A stretch of DNA of 64,000 nucleotides from Akkermansia muciniphila. GTDB lineage: Bacteria; Verrucomicrobiota; Verrucomicrobiia; Limisphaerales; UBA9464. The stretch covers positions 82,304 through 146,303 of the forward strand of contig CAMDGV010000001.1 in NCBI GenBank assembly GCA_945898055.1. Direction: 5' to 3'. Under the pieces are notes generated by a model, which searched no databases, was not told the origin of the DNA, and was given only the letters and a program-made list of their open reading frames with translations. The position numbers and the translations under genes were made by a program. Below, one piece after another: positions 61,237 through 64,000 of the stretch (the stretch's first letter is position 1; every line of letters starts with the position of its first letter).

Positions 61237-62316
61237 TTGAAGACATCTGATTTTGATTTTGATTTACCGCCGGAATTGATTGCAACCGCGCCCGCGGCCG
61301 AGCGTGACGGATCGAGACTCTTGCATGTCGACCGAACCGCGAGGTGTGTTTCGCATTTAATGTTTGCCGAAATTATCGACTTCCTACACTCGGGTGATGT
61401 GTTGGTCTTGAATGACTCTCGGGTGCTACCGGCTCGACTGCGGGGCGTGAAGGCGGAGACCGAGGGTGGAATTGAGATTTTGTTGTTGGAGGAAGTTTCA
61501 GACGGTGTCTGGTGGGTTTTATTAAAGCCCGGTAAACGGGTGAGGAAAGGAACCCGGGTTATTTTTTCGTCTAAGAAGTTGAACGAAGAAAAAGAGTGGG
61601 GAGCAGAAGTCTTGGAGAAGAACCAGGAGGGCCATTGCCTGTTGCGATTTGATTCTGTGTCTGACTTTTTTCAACAGCTGGGCCAAATGGGAGAAATACC
61701 CTTACCGCCCTACATTGAAGCAGCCCGAAGAGGAGAATTGATTGATGATATGAACCGTTACCAAACGGTGTACGCCGCCGCTGAAGGGTCGATCGCAGCA
61801 CCGACGGCGGGGTTGCATTTTACTAAAGATCTTTTGCACCGGATCGGTGAAAAAGGAGTCGAAATCTGTTTTTTGACCCTACACGTCGGCGCTGGAACCT
61901 TTTTGCCGGTAAAAACGATCGAACTAAAAGAGCATCGGATGCATTTTGAACGCTTTTATGTCTCACCGGACACCGCTGAAAAAGTCACTCGAGCGAAGCA
62001 AGACGGACGACGGGTCATCGCGGTAGGCACGACGACGACCCGGGTTCTCGAAGCGGTTGCCGCACGCTCTGTTGGCAAGCTTCAAGCGGGGAGTGGGAGC
62101 ACCGATATTTTTATTCATCCGCCCTTTCGGTTTCAGATTGTGGATGGGCTGATCACCAACTTTCATCTTCCTCAGAGTACATTGTTGATGTTGGTGAGTG
62201 CTTTTGCCGAAGCAGGCGGAGTGACAGGCCGAGAACTAATATTGGCCGCTTATAAGGAGGCAATCCGTTTAAAATACCGTTTTTATTCCTACGGCGATGC
62301 ACTGTTTCTCGTTTGA
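61237..62316 (+). CDS. queA: tRNA preQ1(34) S-adenosylmethionine ribosyltransferase-isomerase
   Basis: Transfers and rearranges the ribosyl moiety of SAM to preQ1 at tRNA position 34, giving epoxyqueuosine. The protein starts (M)KTSDFDFDLPPELIATAPAAERDGSRLL, close to the classical QueA N-terminus, and has NDSRVLPARL, MGEIPLPPYI, YQTVYAAAEGSIAAPTAGLHFT and NFHLPQSTLLMLVSAFAG-type ends. I prefer the TTG at 61237; TTG 61213 is possible. It is divergent from mraZ. Confidence 0.93.
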   Translation: MKTSDFDFDLPPELIATAPAAERDGSRLLHVDRTARCVSHLMFAEIIDFLHSGDVLVLNDSRVLPARLRGVKAETEGGIEILLLEEVSDGVWWVLLKPGKRVRKGTRVIFSSKKLNEEKEWGAEVLEKNQEGHCLLRFDSVSDFFQQLGQMGEIPLPPYIEAARRGELIDDMNRYQTVYAAAEGSIAAPTAGLHFTKDLLHRIGEKGVEICFLTLHVGAGTFLPVKTIELKEHRMHFERFYVSPDTAEKVTRAKQDGRRVIAVGTTTTRVLEAVAARSVGKLQAGSGSTDIFIHPPFRFQIVDGLITNFHLPQSTLLMLVSAFAEAGGVTGRELILAAYKEAIRLKYRFYSYGDALFLV

Positions 62317-62324
62317 GGCTAACC

Positions 62325-63080
62325 ATGAAAAACGAAGTTTACCCTGCGGCAAAGCGTCCTTGGACGGTGGTTAATATGGCGATGACCGCGGATGGCAAGA
62401 TAGCGACGGCTGGGCGTGAAGTTACCAGCTTTGGGAGTGCGAGAGATCTGGCAGAATTATATGGACTTAGGGCGACCGTGGACGCGGTTCTTTGCGGAGC
62501 GCGAACGGTGGAAGAGACCGGCGCAACCCTTGGAAACGGGGGAGAAAAATATGGACTTCGACGCCTTTCTGCGGGGCTGTCGGCTGCCCCATTGCGGATT
62601 TTAGTGAGTGGGTCAGCATCGATCAGTCTCACCGCACCTTTGTGGGAGCAGAGGTCGGCGCCGGTGGTGGTGTTAGTTTCTGGAGATGCCCCGATGGATC
62701 GGGTACGACGTCTGCGGGAGCGCGCTGACGCGGTGTGGGAATCTCCCGGGGCGGAGATTGATTTTCAGAGCGCGTGGGAATGGATTGCTTCGAAGTGGCA
62801 GGTTAAGCGGATGGCCTGTGAGGGAGGTGGTGTTCTGAATGCGACGCTCTTTCAGGCTGATTTGGTGGACGAATTACGAGTGACACTCTGTCCGCGAATC
62901 TTTGCTGGAGTGGAGAGTCCGAGTCTTGCCGACGGGCCAGCTCAGCAGCTGTGGCAAGCGCGCCGTTTTCAGCCAGTGGGCCTGAAACGAGTTGGTGAAG
63001 AGCTTTTCCTAAAATTTCTTAGAGTTCCTTCGGCGGCGGCGACGACTGAAAGGGGCGCGAGGGATCCGATTGGCTGCTAA
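62325..63080 (+). CDS. RibD C-terminal-type pyrimidine reductase
   Basis: A 251-residue single-domain protein like the reductase half of RibD, which reduces 5-amino-6-(phosphoribosylamino)uracil with NADPH in riboflavin synthesis. Motifs: VNMAMTADGKIATAGREVT, VDAVLCGARTVEETGA, and MACEGGGVLNATLFQADLVDEL. The deaminase half is absent, so the partner may be a separate gene. I used the ATG at 62325 (MKNEVYPAAKRPW); a TTG at 62313 overlaps the queA stop and would add four residues. Confidence 0.85.
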   Translation: MKNEVYPAAKRPWTVVNMAMTADGKIATAGREVTSFGSARDLAELYGLRATVDAVLCGARTVEETGATLGNGGEKYGLRRLSAGLSAAPLRILVSGSASISLTAPLWEQRSAPVVVLVSGDAPMDRVRRLRERADAVWESPGAEIDFQSAWEWIASKWQVKRMACEGGGVLNATLFQADLVDELRVTLCPRIFAGVESPSLADGPAQQLWQARRFQPVGLKRVGEELFLKFLRVPSAAATTERGARDPIGC

Positions 63081-63800
63081 CTAATGAGCTCCCTGTCGGA
63101 TCCAAGTCTGAAGCAGTTGTACCTGTTTTTCAGAGAGTCGATGTTTTTCAGGCTTGGGAATATCTTCGTCCTTGCCGCTCACAATCGCCAAGAGCGGTGA
63201 TTTTTCTGGGGTACTTGGATTTACCGCTTTTCCGTAGGTGTCGCCGCCGGCGAGGAGCTCGGCGAGGGAATCAATACGAAAGCCACCCACGGCAGATTTT
63301 CCCGAATGGCATTGGCTGCAGGCCGTGGTTAGGAGCGGTTGGACGTCGTGGACGAAAGTCAGCAGTTGGACGGTTTCGATAATAGGCCCCTCCGGCCAAA
63401 GAGCGCCCTGATCGACCCAAGCCCGCACCAACCCGATTTGTTGTGGGGTGAGAGGATCACTTTCCCCAGGTTTTCCGCCAGGGGGAGGCATGAGCATTTC
63501 GTCAATAAGACCAGCCATCATTAGGAGAGCCGCGCTCTTTTTACTATCGCCCGGTTGGAAGGAAGGACCGTGATTTTCGGTCGTCTTAAAGGCCCCCTCG
63601 CGAGTGTCGATCCGGTATTTTCCCTTTTGTTTTTCGGCTCCGTGACACCGGAAGCAAGCCGCCTTAAAGATGGGGTAAACTTCCGTCTTAAAATCGATCG
63701 GTCGAGTTGCGGCCAGAGGGAGGTTGCCTGAGAGTGTTTTTGTCTCAGCAACCAGATGGGTGCATAGGGCGGTGGCGAGCAGAAATCGATAAAGGTGCAT
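63081..63800 (-). CDS. PSCyt-type dihaem cytochrome c
   Basis: A 239-residue exported protein. Residues 1-18 are a signal peptide (MHLYRFLLATALCTHLVA). Two CxxCH haem sites are present: CFRCH at Cys49-His53 and CSQCH at Cys161-His165, each followed by the spaced motif seen in planctomycete cytochrome C repeats (FKTEVYPIFKAACFRCHGAE, VHDVQPLLTTACSQCHSG). Such domains are common in PVC bacteria, often beside DUF1549/DUF1553 proteins; none is visible here. The 3' end of an IS3 element lies just upstream of its start. Confidence 0.87.
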   Translation of the reverse strand: MHLYRFLLATALCTHLVAETKTLSGNLPLAATRPIDFKTEVYPIFKAACFRCHGAEKQKGKYRIDTREGAFKTTENHGPSFQPGDSKKSAALLMMAGLIDEMLMPPPGGKPGESDPLTPQQIGLVRAWVDQGALWPEGPIIETVQLLTFVHDVQPLLTTACSQCHSGKSAVGGFRIDSLAELLAGGDTYGKAVNPSTPEKSPLLAIVSGKDEDIPKPEKHRLSEKQVQLLQTWIRQGAH

Positions 63801-63840
63801 AAGTGGGCTTTTCCGATAAAACGTACCGTGAACAGTGGGT

Positions 63841-64000
63841 TTATAGTTTGTTGTTTTGGGTTTCGAAAGTGGCGGGAAAAAGGACTCCGAGGGAGGAGTG
63901 GCGATGCTGGCGGCTGTAGAAGACTTCGATGAAATCGACGAGTTGGGATTGTGCTTGGGCCCGCGAACTGAAGCGGGTGCGAGAGTACTGCTTAAGTTTG
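63841..64000 (-). mobile_element. IS3-family transposase, C-terminal end (cut by window edge)
   Basis: The minus strand encodes 52 residues up to the stop TAA at 63843-63841, beginning at 63999 and open beyond the window edge. The segment DFIEVFYSRQHRHSSLGVLF is the diagnostic IS3/IS150-type orfB C-terminus (usual DYIE-x-YN-x-RRxHSSLGY-x-xP). It lies about 40 bp upstream of the cytochrome gene; the sequence TACCGTGAACAGTGG at 63821-63835 may be the element's end. Confidence 0.85.

Overview
The window is a gene-dense chromosomal segment of a bacterium that is most likely a member of the Verrucomicrobiota (PVC superphylum). I infer this from family knowledge, not from a search. The clues are an EF-Tu with an altered switch I region, a strongly divergent FtsZ inside a division and cell wall (dcw) cluster, a two-haem PSCyt-type cytochrome, an exosortase-associated CAAX protease, and a secreted oxidoreductase-like protein of a type common in Planctomycetes and Verrucomicrobia. 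The envelope is Gram-negative: there is a TonB/ExbBD system, a SurA-like chaperone and a lipoprotein.

Layout. 1-6.1 kb (+): glycogen debranching enzyme, O-antigen ligase-like protein, HPr, GatC and IMP dehydrogenase. 6.2-8.7 kb (-): zinc ribbon protein, TonB, ExbD, ExbB and a small EF-hand lipoprotein. 8.8-16.9 kb: Fe-alcohol dehydrogenase, ABC-F ATPase, dimethylformamidase-like protein, RlmN, Rex, an unrecognised membrane protein and an adenylate kinase-like protein. 17.2-20.2 kb: a translation and transcription block, tRNA-Thr - tuf - tRNA-Trp - tRNA-Ser - secE - nusG - rplK, closed by a terminator directly after L11. 20.3-31.7 kb: mixed housekeeping and secreted proteins, including a PPP-type phosphatase, Lrp, a DUF4230 protein, an ECF sigma factor, RadC, a BaiN-like flavoprotein and a fused pseudouridine synthase-methyltransferase.

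31.7-37.4 kb is the most accessory-looking part. It holds an IS66 remnant with a recognisable outer end, a truncated receiver-domain fragment, a 1065-residue multi-PAS histidine kinase, and a second kinase that carries a PilT-type N-terminal domain ahead of its receiver. Both kinase genes have the same 15-bp element about 22 bp before the start codon, and an 8-bp tandem repeat lies upstream. 37.6-42.9 kb holds a secreted protein of unknown function, a SurA-like PPIase, PdxA and two small conserved-looking proteins.

42.9-61.1 kb (-) is a dcw cluster, transcribed mraZ - hypothetical - rsmH - ftsL - ftsI - murE-like - SIMPL - murF - mraY - LysM - ftsW - murG - murB - ddl - ftsQ - ftsA - ftsZ. 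Most junctions are overlapping or only a few bases apart. murC and murD are absent, the MurE homologue has lost its ATP-binding P-loop, a SIMPL-domain gene is spliced in, a LysM gene sits where murD is expected, and FtsZ has a substituted catalytic T7-loop aspartate. Three 10-bp-periodic GGG repeats upstream of mraZ look like its autoregulatory operator. 61.2-64 kb holds queA, a RibD-type reductase, a dihaem cytochrome and, at the edge, the 3' end of an IS3-family transposase.

The strongest leads are the PilT-domain/receiver/kinase fusion, the P-loop-less MurE in a dcw cluster that also lacks murC and murD, the FtsZ T7-loop change and the ExbD Asp-to-Cys change.
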